Shown piece by piece: positions 14,630 through 24,116 of a stretch of 64,000 nt of DNA; within the stretch, counting starts at the first letter, position 1; each line of letters opens with the position of its first letter. Location of the stretch: contig NZ_JABJXU010000007.1 in assembly GCF_013155265.1 (NCBI RefSeq), forward strand, positions 104,779-168,778. The letters are read 5' to 3'. Both the position numbers and the translations under genes were made by a program. The notes below the pieces were generated by a model, which saw nothing but the letters and a program-made list of their open reading frames with translations, had not been told where the DNA came from and ran no database searches. Source of the stretch: Enterococcus sp. MMGLQ5-1. GTDB lineage: Bacteria; Bacillota; Bacilli; Lactobacillales; Streptococcaceae.

Positions 14630-16615
14630 ATGAGCTACTTAGAATTAAAAAATGTTGAAAAAAAATATCAACTGGAAAAGGCTGAATTTCAAGTATTAAA
14701 AGGCATTGATTTATCACTTAATCGGGGCGAGTTTGTCTCTATTCTTGGAGAATCAGGTGCTGGAAAATCAACATTAATGAACATTATCGCTGGTTTAGAC
14801 CATGATTATACCGGAGATGTTATCTTAGATGGCGTTTCAACAAAAGACTTTAATGAAAAACAAATGGATGGTTATCGCCGTCAAACAATTGGGTTTATCT
14901 TTCAATCCTTTAACCTTATTAATCATTTAACCGTTTTGGATAACGTATTAATTAGCTTAGAGATGACGACACTCAGTCATGAGGAACGCCAAAAAAGAGC
15001 ACTTGCTTTACTCAAACAGGTTGGTTTAGAAGATCATGCCAAAAAACACCCCAATCAATTATCTGGCGGACAAAAACAAAGAGTTGCGATTGCCCGTGCC
15101 CTTTCAAGTGATCCAGACATTATTATTGCTGATGAACCAACAGGTGCATTAGATGCCAAGACAACACTTGAAATATTAGATATTATGCAGGAAATCGCTG
15201 AAGCCGGAAAATTAGTGATTGCTGTAACACATTCTCAGGAGGTCGCAAAATTCGGAACAAGAACAGTTCATATCTCAGATGGCAAAATTGATGAAGATAT
15301 CATTCAAAAAGCAAGCTATCCTGTTCCAGAAAAAAGAGAGGTCTTAGTTTCTAAACCCTTATCGAGATTTTCAAGCTATAAGAACGCATATAAGCATCTA
15401 ATGCATAATTTTTGGCGTAATTTTTTAATCATGCTAGGGACAGGTATTGGCATTTTTGCCGTTCTTGTTTTCTTAGGACTTGGCAATGGTATTAATCGCT
15501 TCATCCAAGCGCAAATTAATTCTCTAATTAATCCACATTCAGTTACGGTCGTCAAAAATCCAAAGGGAACAAAAATTGGGAGTAGCCAAGACTATCAAGA
15601 AGCCGTAGCTGAGTTTCAAAATGATCCTAGTAAAATGGTAATTGATGATAGTTTAATTCAAAAAATCAAAGCAATTAAAGGTGTCAATCAAGTTGAGCCC
15701 GGCTATCAATTTTCGAGCTTTATCTTAAGCTACGATGGGCAAAATGTGAATGGGCAAAGCTTTCAGACATGGACAAGGGCTTTCAAAGAAAACAGCATTA
15801 AAGCAGGCAGTAAAACGCTTGGCGACAATGAAATTATCATTGATAAAACACAGGCTCTGAAATTTAATCCTGATGATTATAAAGCAATGATTGGACAAAC
15901 GGTCACACTGACACTTAATTCAATTACAGCTGAAGGCCTACCTACTCAAATCAAAGCTGATTTAAAAATTAGTGGTATTGCCGATGGCGGACAAACCGGC
16001 GCAATTACCGTCACTAATTTTGATACAATGCAGTCCATTTTGAAAAATAATCAAGCACTTTCACAGGCAAATTACGTTTCAGTTAATGTAGAAAACCTTG
16101 ATAATGTTGAAAATGTTGCTAAAAAAATTAATGAAATTAAAGTTGATGGTCAATATCAGCTTTATGGTATTACGGTAGGTAATATTCTCGATACAGTCAA
16201 TCAATATGTTGAGGTTGCTGCCATAGCCTTGGCTGCTATTGCTGGTATCTCATTAGTTGTCTCAGCATTAATGATTATTGTTTCAATGTATATGTCTGTT
16301 TCAGAAAGAACAAAAGAAATCGGTGTCTTACGCGCATTAGGTGAAGGTAAGGCAGACATCCGACGATTGTTTACAAGTGAATCATTGCTGATTGGTGCAT
16401 TTTCCGCAGTAATTGCCTTAGCTTTAGCATATGCCGCCAGTTTCTTACTAAATAAGGTTCTTTACTCAATTGTCAAATTTAATTTAGTGCAAATTACCGT
16501 GAATAATGTTATATTTGCCTGTATTATTGCCTTAGTTATCGCTTTCCTTGCCGCATTATTGCCAGCAAGACGTGCAGCAAAAATGGACCCAATCAAGAGT
16601 TTATCTGTTGAATAA
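14630..16615 (+). CDS. MacB-like ABC transporter, fused ATPase and FtsX-type permease
   Basis: A 661-residue fusion. Residues 1-230 are an ABC ATPase with Walker A GESGAGKS, signature LSGGQKQR and Walker B IIIADEPTGALD. After a linker comes a membrane segment near 265-290, a large extracytoplasmic MacB_PCD domain, and three C-terminal membrane segments of the FtsX family with VSERTKEIGVLRALG. The ATG at 14630 has GGAG six bases upstream. Such mechanotransmission transporters export peptides or lipoproteins, or take part in antimicrobial peptide defence. It has no separate subunit or two-component system nearby, so its substrate is unknown. Confidence 0.88.
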   Translation: MSYLELKNVEKKYQLEKAEFQVLKGIDLSLNRGEFVSILGESGAGKSTLMNIIAGLDHDYTGDVILDGVSTKDFNEKQMDGYRRQTIGFIFQSFNLINHLTVLDNVLISLEMTTLSHEERQKRALALLKQVGLEDHAKKHPNQLSGGQKQRVAIARALSSDPDIIIADEPTGALDAKTTLEILDIMQEIAEAGKLVIAVTHSQEVAKFGTRTVHISDGKIDEDIIQKASYPVPEKREVLVSKPLSRFSSYKNAYKHLMHNFWRNFLIMLGTGIGIFAVLVFLGLGNGINRFIQAQINSLINPHSVTVVKNPKGTKIGSSQDYQEAVAEFQNDPSKMVIDDSLIQKIKAIKGVNQVEPGYQFSSFILSYDGQNVNGQSFQTWTRAFKENSIKAGSKTLGDNEIIIDKTQALKFNPDDYKAMIGQTVTLTLNSITAEGLPTQIKADLKISGIADGGQTGAITVTNFDTMQSILKNNQALSQANYVSVNVENLDNVENVAKKINEIKVDGQYQLYGITVGNILDTVNQYVEVAAIALAAIAGISLVVSALMIIVSMYMSVSERTKEIGVLRALGEGKADIRRLFTSESLLIGAFSAVIALALAYAASFLLNKVLYSIVKFNLVQITVNNVIFACIIALVIAFLAALLPARRAAKMDPIKSLSVE

Positions 16616-16680
16616 TTTCAAAAAAACAGCTTAATCAATGATAAAGGTCTGCATCACATTTTACAAATTCATATCGTGCC

Positions 16681-16712
16681 AGTCCTTTTCTATGCTAAAA
16701 TAGAGGAGGACT
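16681..16712. promoter_or_regulatory. Inverted repeat overlapping the promoter of the C26 amidotransferase gene
   Basis: Arms AGTCCT-TT-TCTAT and ATAGA-GG-AGGACT surround GCTAAA. The -10 candidate TAAAAT spans the loop and right arm. It could be an operator or a 5'-leader hairpin. Confidence 0.4.
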
Positions 16713-16742
16713 TTTATTAATTAAGCAAAAGGAGGCAATTAA

Positions 16743-17441
16743 TTGGCACAAATTATCATCGGAGTCGCTGCAAATGAACGGAAAGATTCTGGACAGGAAA
16801 TGGGACATATGCCAATTAGCTATAATCCTTCAGGCTATATAAAGGCGGTTCAGCTTGTCGGAGGATTACCGATTATGATTCCAATTGGCGATCCGAACAC
16901 AGTAAAAACTTATGTATCCATGATTGATAAGCTGATTTTAGCAGGCGGTCAAAATGTGGCACCTGAATTTTATGGTGAGGTTGAATTAATAGAATATGCC
17001 GATTATAATCGAGAAAGAGATGCCTTTGAGCTGGCGTTAGTCAATGAAGCGATTAGACAGGGCAAACCGATTCTCGGCGTCTGCAGAGGAATGCAGCTCG
17101 TTAACGTAGCTCTAGGCGGTACAATTAAACAGAAGATTAAGGGGCATTGGCAAACTGAAAATTTCCAATTGCCAGTCCATCCAATTAATATTGAAAGCGA
17201 CAGTGTGCTGGAAAAAATATATGGTAAAAAGGTATCTGTTAATTCCTTTCATCGTCAGGCAGTTAAGCAGGTCGCCAATCAATTAAAGATTGTGGCAAGC
17301 TCGGAGGATGGCATTATTGAGGCGGTTGAATCTAGTGATCCAGAAATTCATTTTTTAGGTGTTCAATGGCATCCAGATTTTATGTACTCTGTCCGAAAAG
17401 AAGATTTAAATATCTTTCGCTATGCCGTCCATCAGTTATAA
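16743..17441 (+). CDS. Class C26 glutamine amidotransferase / gamma-glutamyl hydrolase-like protein
   Basis: A 232-residue member of the peptidase C26 family (PuuD-like), which hydrolyses gamma-glutamyl amide bonds. The nucleophile Cys is in GVCRGMQLVNVALGG near residue 117, and the catalytic His is in VQWHPDF near the C-terminus. The start is TTG with a perfect AGGAGG (16730-16735) upstream. No polyamine or glutamate pathway genes sit beside it, so the substrate is open. The following gene is in the same direction but 60 bases away. Confidence 0.85.
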   Translation: MAQIIIGVAANERKDSGQEMGHMPISYNPSGYIKAVQLVGGLPIMIPIGDPNTVKTYVSMIDKLILAGGQNVAPEFYGEVELIEYADYNRERDAFELALVNEAIRQGKPILGVCRGMQLVNVALGGTIKQKIKGHWQTENFQLPVHPINIESDSVLEKIYGKKVSVNSFHRQAVKQVANQLKIVASSEDGIIEAVESSDPEIHFLGVQWHPDFMYSVRKEDLNIFRYAVHQL

Positions 17442-17501
17442 TCGTTTTCGCTTATAAATATCTTATTAATAAGCGAATCGCTAAACAATAAAGGAAAATA
17501 A

Positions 17502-18764
17502 ATGAATTCAAAATTATATGATGTCATTGTAATTGGCGGTGGTACAAGCGGAATGCTTGCTGCCTATAGTGCCGCTCAAAATGGGGCTTCCGTTTTATTA
17601 TTAGAAAAAAATAAACGTCTCGGTAAAAAATTACGCTTAACTGGTGGCGGACGCTGTAATGTGACGAATGCCAAATCACCGGAGGAAGTCTTACAGCATA
17701 TTCCTGGAAATGGCAAATTCCTATATAGTGCTTTTTCGCAATTCAATAATTACGATATTATTCAGCTATTCACCGAAAATGGTGTTGAGCTAAAAGAGGA
17801 AGATCACGGTAGACTCTTTCCAACTACCAATCGTTCAAAAACAATTGTTGAAACACTGGAAAGGCTTTTAACACAAGCCAAGGTCAATATCTTCTATGAA
17901 GCGAGCGTCAGTAAAATTTTAGTCAACCAAGCAAATCAAGTAGGCGGAGTTAAACTAACTGACCAGCAAGAAATTTATGGACGTGCTGTTGTGATTGCAA
18001 CGGGTGGGAAAACTTATCGTTACACTGGTAGTACGGGAGATGGCTATGAGCTTGCAAAACGACTTGGCCATACGATTACAAAATTATATCCAACTGAGGT
18101 CCCTTTATTATCTGAGGATGGCTTTATCAAAAAAAATGCCTTGCAAGGCTTAAGTTTGCAGGATGTGGCGCTTTCAGTTTTAAATAATAAACAAAAAAAA
18201 TTGACAACTCAACGCTTAGATTTATTATTTACCCACTTTGGCCTTTCAGGACCAGCTACTCTGCGCTGCAGTAGTACCGTTGTAAAATTACTTGAAAAAC
18301 AAGACTTAGTAACCGTTTCACTAGATATTTTTCCAGACCAAGCGCCAAGTGAAATCGAAGCATTTTTAGTCCAAAATGCACTAGATCAAGCACCAAAGTC
18401 AATTAAAAATGGCTTACGCCTCTGGCTACCGGAGCGCTTATTAGCCTATCTCTTAAATCAAAGCTCACTCTCAATTGAGCAGCCTATTCAACAGGTTACT
18501 CAAAAGCAATGGCAGCAGCTTGCCCAGCTTGTCAAGGCCTTCAAAATGTCGATTAACGGTACTTGGCCATTAGACAAAGCGTTTGTGACAGGAGGCGGAA
18601 TTTCTCTCAAAGAAATCAATCCGAAAACGATGGAGAGTAAGCTGATTGATGGACTTTATTTCTGTGGTGAAATTCTAGATATAAACGGCTATACTGGTGG
18701 CTATAATATCACTGCTGCCTTTAGCACAGGCTTTGTAGCAGGTAAAAATGCCGCCACAATCTAA
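17502..18764 (+). CDS. HI0933/YhiN-family FAD-dependent oxidoreductase
   Basis: A 420-residue flavoprotein of the HI0933 (BaiN/YhiN) family. The FAD dinucleotide-binding motif VIGGGTSGMLAAYSAA is near residues 11-26, followed by NKRLGKKLRLTGGGRCNVTNA, which is diagnostic of the family. The C-terminal flavin contact region reads FCGEILDINGYTGGYNITAAFSTG. The family is widespread in bacteria with poorly defined physiology. An AAAGGA ribosome binding site supports the start, and a strong terminator follows the stop by five bases. Confidence 0.9.
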   Translation: MNSKLYDVIVIGGGTSGMLAAYSAAQNGASVLLLEKNKRLGKKLRLTGGGRCNVTNAKSPEEVLQHIPGNGKFLYSAFSQFNNYDIIQLFTENGVELKEEDHGRLFPTTNRSKTIVETLERLLTQAKVNIFYEASVSKILVNQANQVGGVKLTDQQEIYGRAVVIATGGKTYRYTGSTGDGYELAKRLGHTITKLYPTEVPLLSEDGFIKKNALQGLSLQDVALSVLNNKQKKLTTQRLDLLFTHFGLSGPATLRCSSTVVKLLEKQDLVTVSLDIFPDQAPSEIEAFLVQNALDQAPKSIKNGLRLWLPERLLAYLLNQSSLSIEQPIQQVTQKQWQQLAQLVKAFKMSINGTWPLDKAFVTGGGISLKEINPKTMESKLIDGLYFCGEILDINGYTGGYNITAAFSTGFVAGKNAATI

Positions 18765-18798
18765 AAAAAAGCGAACCTCTGTTCAAGGTTCGCTTTTT
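18764..18798 (+). terminator. Terminator after the YhiN-like gene
   Basis: AGCGAACCT (18770-18778) pairs with AGGTTCGCT (18786-18794) and is followed by five T residues. The preceding A8 tract could also let it work leftwards. Confidence 0.92.
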
Positions 18799-18868
18799 CG
18801 GCTCTAAATTGGCCGGATTGATATTTCTATCCAATTTTTATTTGTCTTAAAATGTTAAAAAGGACAGA

Positions 18869-19153
18869 GCATCCTACAGTGAAATCACACTAATATTGGC
18901 GCATAAGCCAATATTTCCGATAACGCGTGAAAATGGTATTGTTTCAGAGAAACAATACCATTTTCACAATAAGCACCAGCTATTAAGCTCAAAGCTGGTG
19001 CTCTAGTGTATCATGCTGGACGGGCTAATATTTAACAATATTATTAGTAGCCCTATGAGAAGGTTCGCAGCTTTGTACGAACAAAGTTGCATACGTTCAC
19101 GATGGCCCTTGTTAAATCAGATCAAGTCCTACGAATTCAAAGATTTAGAGGGC
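18869..19153. repeat. Hairpin-dense intergenic cluster (six hairpins)
   Basis: Between two convergent genes lie six hairpins almost end to end: 18892-18915 (9-bp perfect arms), 18927-18967 (19-bp perfect arms with a 3-base loop), 18972-19002 (10-bp perfect arms), 19022-19053, 19059-19098 and 19105-19153. The first three are enclosed by an outer imperfect inverted repeat, AGCATCCTACAGT (18869-18881) against AGTGTATCATGCT (19005-19017), so they could fold as a multi-branched junction. No open frame of note is present. The ends differ from those of the GGGACAAAAG element. Confidence 0.8.
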
Positions 19154-19199
19154 ACATGAAAAGTGCTGCCTCATGACAATTAATCTTTTTTGTCAAAGC

Positions 19200-19229
19200 A
19201 GTTCGATTATTCATCGAACCACTTTTTTA
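19200..19229 (+). terminator. Hairpin with T-run before the exporter stop codon
   Basis: GTTCGAT pairs with ATCGAAC around TATTC and is followed by CACTTTTTT. The T-run is on the plus strand, so it would stop rightward read-through from the hairpin cluster into the convergent exporter genes. Confidence 0.6.
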
Positions 19230-19230
19230 A

Positions 19231-21009
19231 TTAAGCTTGCAATAAATTATATTGTGATTGATAGAGCTGATAATACTTACCTTTTTTATTAAGCAATGTT
19301 TGATGATTACCTGCTTCAATAATTTGACCATTATCAATATAGAAAATTTTATCGCTATTCACAATGGTTGACAGGCGGTGCGCAATAATAAATGATGTTC
19401 GTCCCTTTAGCAATTCTTGTAAGCCTTTTTGAAGATATGCTTCCGTTTTAGTATCAATACTTGAAGTTGCTTCATCTAAAATTAGAATCTTAGGATCAGC
19501 AAGCAATGCACGTGCAAATGAAATAAGCTGGCGTTGACCAGAAGATAGCGTACTCCCTCGCTCTTCAACCTGTGTGTGATAGCCGTCCTTTAAATTTATG
19601 ATAAAATCGTGTGCATGGACAACCTTTGCTGCTGCAATTACTTCTGCTTCCGTCGCATCCAATTTACCATATAAAATATTATCGATAATCGTACCTGAAA
19701 AAATAAAGGTATCCTGCAGCATCACACCCATCTGAGAGCGAAGCGAATTTAAGGTCACATCTCGAACATCATAATCATCGATTAAGACAGCACCTTCATT
19801 AACATCATAAAAACGGCTTAACAGATTAATAATTGTTGTTTTCCCAGCACCTGTTGGGCCAACTAAGGCGACACTTTCCCCTGCTTCAATATGAAAGCTA
19901 ACATCATTTAAAATATTCTTTCCAGCTTCATAGCGAAATGAAACAGATTTAAAGTCAACTTTTCCTTGAATAAGCGGTAATTCAATAGCTTCTGGCGCAT
20001 CGACAATATCCGGCTTTTCATCAATTGTTTCAAATATCCGTTCTAAATATGCCGTTGCTGTGATTAAAGAATTGTAAAAATTTCCAATATTAATCACTGG
20101 ATCCCAAAAATTATTTATATAACTGAGAAAGGCGATTAAGGTTCCTGTCGAAACCTCAACACCAACTTGACGAATTGCCACAAAATAAATTAAAGCAGTT
20201 GTAATGACCGAAATATTTTGGACACCCGGCCAGAGTAAAAATTGAATTTTAGCCGCACTCATCCATGAGCGACGATATTCATCACTCACATCATTAAAAA
20301 TGGTTAAATTTTCTTGCTCTCTTGCAAATGACTGGGTAACTTTAATACCTGAGATGCTCTCGTGAATATATGCATTCAAATTGGATTGCTTATTACTTAA
20401 ACGCTGGAATGCCTTCCGTTGCTCCTTCTTAATTATCATTACGATTAAAAATAAAATGGGTAGCAAGGCCAAGCTGTATAGCGTTAGTTTTGGATTAATC
20501 CAAATCATAAATGCAAAAGTAATTACAACATTAAATAAATCAGAAATTAAGTTAATTAAGCCATTACTTAATAAATCACTAAGCGTATTAATGTAGTTTA
20601 CAACTCGAATCAATATTTTTCCATGTGGTCGATTATCAAAATAAGAAAATGGTAGATGCTGCAGATGGACAAAAATAGATGCCCTCATATCCTTTAAAAC
20701 ATCTTGTCCTAGCTCTGTAATAGCGATAATCCGATATCGCATACACCAACCAATAACAAATAATGATACTAAAAAAATCAAGCTAATTTTTATTAATAAT
20801 GAAAAATCTTGATTCGGAATCACATTATCAATTGCAATTTTTGAAAAATATGGTCCAAGCATGCCAGCGGTATTTGCAAGCAAAATAATCGTTAAAACCT
20901 TAAAAAGTCTGGCTCGATACGGTTTGATATATTCAGCTAGCCTTTTATAGTAAGACCAATTAAATTCCTGTTCTAGCGTTTCATCAACATCAAATTTATT
21001 TCGTGCCAT
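19231..21009 (-). CDS. ABC exporter half-transporter with canonical ATP site (LmrD/BmrD-like)
   Basis: A 592-residue type I ABC exporter: six membrane segments in the first 330 residues, then an ATPase domain. Walker A is GPTGAGKT, the signature LSSGQRQLI and Walker B ILILDEATSSID with the catalytic Glu present. It starts two bases after the preceding exporter gene ends, so the two form a coupled pair. The partner has Asp in place of the catalytic Glu, the asymmetry typical of heterodimeric drug exporters such as LmrCD and BmrCD. Substrates are probably amphipathic drugs or lipids. The hairpin cluster lies beyond its 3' end. Confidence 0.88.
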   Translation of the reverse strand: MARNKFDVDETLEQEFNWSYYKRLAEYIKPYRARLFKVLTIILLANTAGMLGPYFSKIAIDNVIPNQDFSLLIKISLIFLVSLFVIGWCMRYRIIAITELGQDVLKDMRASIFVHLQHLPFSYFDNRPHGKILIRVVNYINTLSDLLSNGLINLISDLFNVVITFAFMIWINPKLTLYSLALLPILFLIVMIIKKEQRKAFQRLSNKQSNLNAYIHESISGIKVTQSFAREQENLTIFNDVSDEYRRSWMSAAKIQFLLWPGVQNISVITTALIYFVAIRQVGVEVSTGTLIAFLSYINNFWDPVINIGNFYNSLITATAYLERIFETIDEKPDIVDAPEAIELPLIQGKVDFKSVSFRYEAGKNILNDVSFHIEAGESVALVGPTGAGKTTIINLLSRFYDVNEGAVLIDDYDVRDVTLNSLRSQMGVMLQDTFIFSGTIIDNILYGKLDATEAEVIAAAKVVHAHDFIINLKDGYHTQVEERGSTLSSGQRQLISFARALLADPKILILDEATSSIDTKTEAYLQKGLQELLKGRTSFIIAHRLSTIVNSDKIFYIDNGQIIEAGNHQTLLNKKGKYYQLYQSQYNLLQA

Positions 21010-21011
21010 TA

Positions 21012-22751
21012 TTACTCCTTTTCGCTGCTTAAGCCAAGCTGTTTTTGATATACTTCGTAATACAGGCCTTTCTTGGCCAAAAGCGCTGTATGAGTACCGC
21101 GCTCCACAACCTGACCTTTAGACATCATTAATATCATATCTGCATTGCGGACAGAGGAAATTCGATGAGCAATAATAAAGGTCGTCATACTTTCAGTCAA
21201 TTTGGCGATATCTCTTTGAATCTTAGACTCCGTTGCCATATCAACTGCCGAGGTCGTATCGTCTAAAATTAAAATAGCAGGATTTTTTGCTAATGCTCTT
21301 GCTAACGAAATTCTTTGCTTTTGCCCGCCCGATAAACCTACCCCACGTTCACCAATAATCGTTTCATAGCCGTCTGGCATATTTGAAATAAAGTGGTGGG
21401 CATCGGCAATTTCTGCAACTTGTCGAATCACATGCTCATCGGCATAAGGATTACCAAAGGCAATGTTTTCTTCGATGGTATTAGAGAATAAAAATATATC
21501 CTGCATCACAATTGCAATATGCTCACGCAATTGTCGGACTGGATAATCTTGAATATTTCGACCATCAATTAATATTTCACCTGCTGTTGCATCATAAAAA
21601 CGGCTAATCAAATTAATTAGGGTTGTTTTTCCTGAACCCGTTTCACCTAGCACACCGATTGTTTCACCTGAATGGATTTCAAATGAAATATTCTCCAAGA
21701 CATTTGTCTCTGGATCGTCTGCAAATTGAAAGCTGACATTTTTAAAAACAATATCGCCTTTTAATTCAAGTAAATTAGTAGACTCAATGACTGGAATTGT
21801 CGATTCAGCATTTAGCATTTCACGTATTTTAATACAGGCCGCTGAAAAGCGCTGAAAATCATTAATTAACCAACCACTCATGCGCATTGGCTGATTGAGC
21901 ATCCAAAGATAGCCATTAAAGGCGACTAAGTCACCTAAGGTCATTTGACGGTTGATTACCAAGAGCCCACCAAAAAAGAGAGTCAATAGGTTTAAGCTAC
22001 CTGCTAAGCCGTCCAACAAAGGTAAATAAGTACCCGAAACCTTAGCTGCCGCCATATTACGTTGCTTATAATCTTCATTATGCTGATTAAACTTATTAAT
22101 TTCAAAGCCTTCTCGTGCAAATGCTTTAACAACACGATTGCCGCCGATATTTTCTTCAACCATTGAATTTAAGCGGGCAAAGCTTTCACGTATTTCAAAG
22201 AAAAGAGGATGCGCGCGCTTTGACATCCGTTGTGTCAAAAGAAAAATAAAGGGTGTCACAATTAAAAGACCTATCGTTAATGGCAGATTAATCCTACTCA
22301 TCACGATGACGGCTGATATAAACCAAAGAATACACTCTAAAGAATTATAAGTAACCCATGCGATAAAATGACGAATCGCATCTGTATCACCAGTCATCCT
22401 TGCCATAATGTCTCCAACTCGTGTGTGATTAAAAAAATTAAAATCTAATCCTTGCAATTTCTGGTACAGATCATTACGCAATTCAAAAAGTGAATTTTGG
22501 CTAATACGTTCAAATAAAATCTGGTAGCTATAACGAATGATTGTTCTAGCTAAAGTAACAGCAATCATTATTAATAATAGTGGAATTAATATATTCATTT
22601 GATGATTATCAATAACCTCATCAATGATTTTTCCTGAAATTAATGGATTGATGATAATTAAAAGTGCATTTAATAATACAAAAATAAGTGCAAGAATGAT
22701 CTTAAAGCGGTATTTTTTTGAATACTGCCAAATCCATTGATAATTATTCAT
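21012..22751 (-). CDS. ABC exporter half-transporter with degenerate ATP site (LmrC/BmrC-like)
   Basis: A 579-residue type I ABC exporter with six membrane segments and a C-terminal ATPase: Walker A GETGSGKT, signature LSGGQKQRIS and Walker B ILILDDTTSAVD. The residue after the Walker B Asp is Asp where the catalytic Glu is expected. This marks the non-consensus half of a heterodimer with the downstream gene. It is first in the two-gene operon, with an AGGAGG ribosome binding site. Confidence 0.88.
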   Translation of the reverse strand: MNNYQWIWQYSKKYRFKIILALIFVLLNALLIIINPLISGKIIDEVIDNHQMNILIPLLLIMIAVTLARTIIRYSYQILFERISQNSLFELRNDLYQKLQGLDFNFFNHTRVGDIMARMTGDTDAIRHFIAWVTYNSLECILWFISAVIVMSRINLPLTIGLLIVTPFIFLLTQRMSKRAHPLFFEIRESFARLNSMVEENIGGNRVVKAFAREGFEINKFNQHNEDYKQRNMAAAKVSGTYLPLLDGLAGSLNLLTLFFGGLLVINRQMTLGDLVAFNGYLWMLNQPMRMSGWLINDFQRFSAACIKIREMLNAESTIPVIESTNLLELKGDIVFKNVSFQFADDPETNVLENISFEIHSGETIGVLGETGSGKTTLINLISRFYDATAGEILIDGRNIQDYPVRQLREHIAIVMQDIFLFSNTIEENIAFGNPYADEHVIRQVAEIADAHHFISNMPDGYETIIGERGVGLSGGQKQRISLARALAKNPAILILDDTTSAVDMATESKIQRDIAKLTESMTTFIIAHRISSVRNADMILMMSKGQVVERGTHTALLAKKGLYYEVYQKQLGLSSEKE

Positions 22752-22865
22752 AATGCTTAAACCTCCTAAACGATATATTCTAGAGTATCTCTATTTAGAT
22801 ATTAAGCAAATGGTTTTTCTTATTCAAAATGATGGATATTGTGATGCAAAAGCTAATTATGATAA

Positions 22866-22890
22866 CAAAAAGAGTGGATTACTCCACTCA
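22866..22890 (-). terminator. Terminator after the butanediol dehydrogenase gene
   Basis: GAGTGGA pairs with TCCACTC around a four-base loop and is followed by CTTTTTG on the minus strand. It lies about 90 bases past the stop codon. Confidence 0.65.
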
Positions 22891-22978
22891 ATATAATCAA
22901 ATAATTGCTAAAGACTCATTTGATATAAATCTCAAGCCGCCTTAACATTTTAAAATACTTTTACAATACATAAATAAA

Positions 22979-24025
22979 TTAATTAATTGATAAATCAACT
23001 AAAATTTTTGCCTGTGTTTTATCAATTGTTAAGCTTTCAAAGCCAGCCTCAACGATCTCGTCAAGTGTTATTTTTTTGGTAATTACTGGGCTCACTTTTA
23101 GCTGACCAGTGCCGATTGCTTCAATTGTTTGTTCAAAAGTTGTCCGACTATAAGCAATTGTAGAGGTAAGCTTCACACCAGAATTAACCAGCTGCATTGG
23201 ATCCCAGGAAATTTCATGAGCAAAAATTGAAACAATTACCATCGTACCACGTGATTTAGTCACTGCAATCGATTGTTGAACGGTAATTGCCACACCAGCT
23301 ACTTCAAAAGCAACATCGACACCACCATGCGTAAGGTCACGAATCATTTCAACAACGTTAACTTTAGCCGAGTTTAAAACAGTCGTTGCACCTAATTCTT
23401 TCGCCTTTGCAAGTCGTTCCTCTGATAAATCACAGACGATAATCTCAACAGCACCCGCCGCCTTCGCCGCTGCTGTAATTAAACAGCCAATCGGACCCGC
23501 ACCAAAAATGGCCACCTTATCACCAAACTTTACAGAGCCTTCCTTGCAGGCTTGAACAGCAACCGCAGTTGGCTCAACAAGTGCCCCTTGTTCAAAGCTC
23601 ATATTATCTGGAATTTGATAAACTGATGTCGCTGGTAGAGTACAATACTCAGCAAAGCCGCCATCTCGAGCGAAGCCAATAAAATTATAGCCATCGTATA
23701 TATCAACATCTTCTGATTTTTTTTCATGGGATAAGGTTGGATAAATAGCTACTCGATCACCAAGCTTCACATTTTCGACCTCTGCACCAATTTGGTCTAC
23801 GACACCAGAAAACTCATGTCCCATCACAATTGGAGCAGTCTTCCCAGTAAATTGATTAGGCGCATCGGTCGGAATAAAAATTGGACCTTCTAAGTATTCG
23901 TGCAAATCAGAACCACACATACCAGTGAATGCAACCTTTACACGTACCTCATCTGCGCCACATGGCTTTATATCAACCGCTTCAACTCTTACATCCTTTT
24001 TTGCATGCCAAACTGCTGCCTTCAT
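22979..24025 (-). CDS. bdhA: (R,R)-2,3-butanediol dehydrogenase, zinc-dependent
   Basis: Medium-chain alcohol dehydrogenase of 348 residues that interconverts acetoin and 2,3-butanediol with NAD(H). The catalytic zinc ligands are Cys in GMCGSDLHEY and His-Glu in GHEFSG. The NAD motif GAGPIG is in the second half. The ATG at 24025 has GGAGG ten bases upstream; a GTG 15 bases earlier overlaps that site. It lies downstream of the acetoin dehydrogenase operon but is separated from it by a repeat element and its own promoter region. An alternative is another sorbitol- or threonine-dehydrogenase-like member, but the acetoin context favours BDH. Confidence 0.85.
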   Translation of the reverse strand: MKAAVWHAKKDVRVEAVDIKPCGADEVRVKVAFTGMCGSDLHEYLEGPIFIPTDAPNQFTGKTAPIVMGHEFSGVVDQIGAEVENVKLGDRVAIYPTLSHEKKSEDVDIYDGYNFIGFARDGGFAEYCTLPATSVYQIPDNMSFEQGALVEPTAVAVQACKEGSVKFGDKVAIFGAGPIGCLITAAAKAAGAVEIIVCDLSEERLAKAKELGATTVLNSAKVNVVEMIRDLTHGGVDVAFEVAGVAITVQQSIAVTKSRGTMVIVSIFAHEISWDPMQLVNSGVKLTSTIAYSRTTFEQTIEAIGTGQLKVSPVITKKITLDEIVEAGFESLTIDKTQAKILVDLSIN

Positions 24026-24116
24026 CTTAAATTCCTCCACAAAATTAAATTAATTTCAGTATTTCACTAAAACAAGAAAGAATAAGCAATTAGCATGCCA
24101 TGCCTAAAAGTTAATA

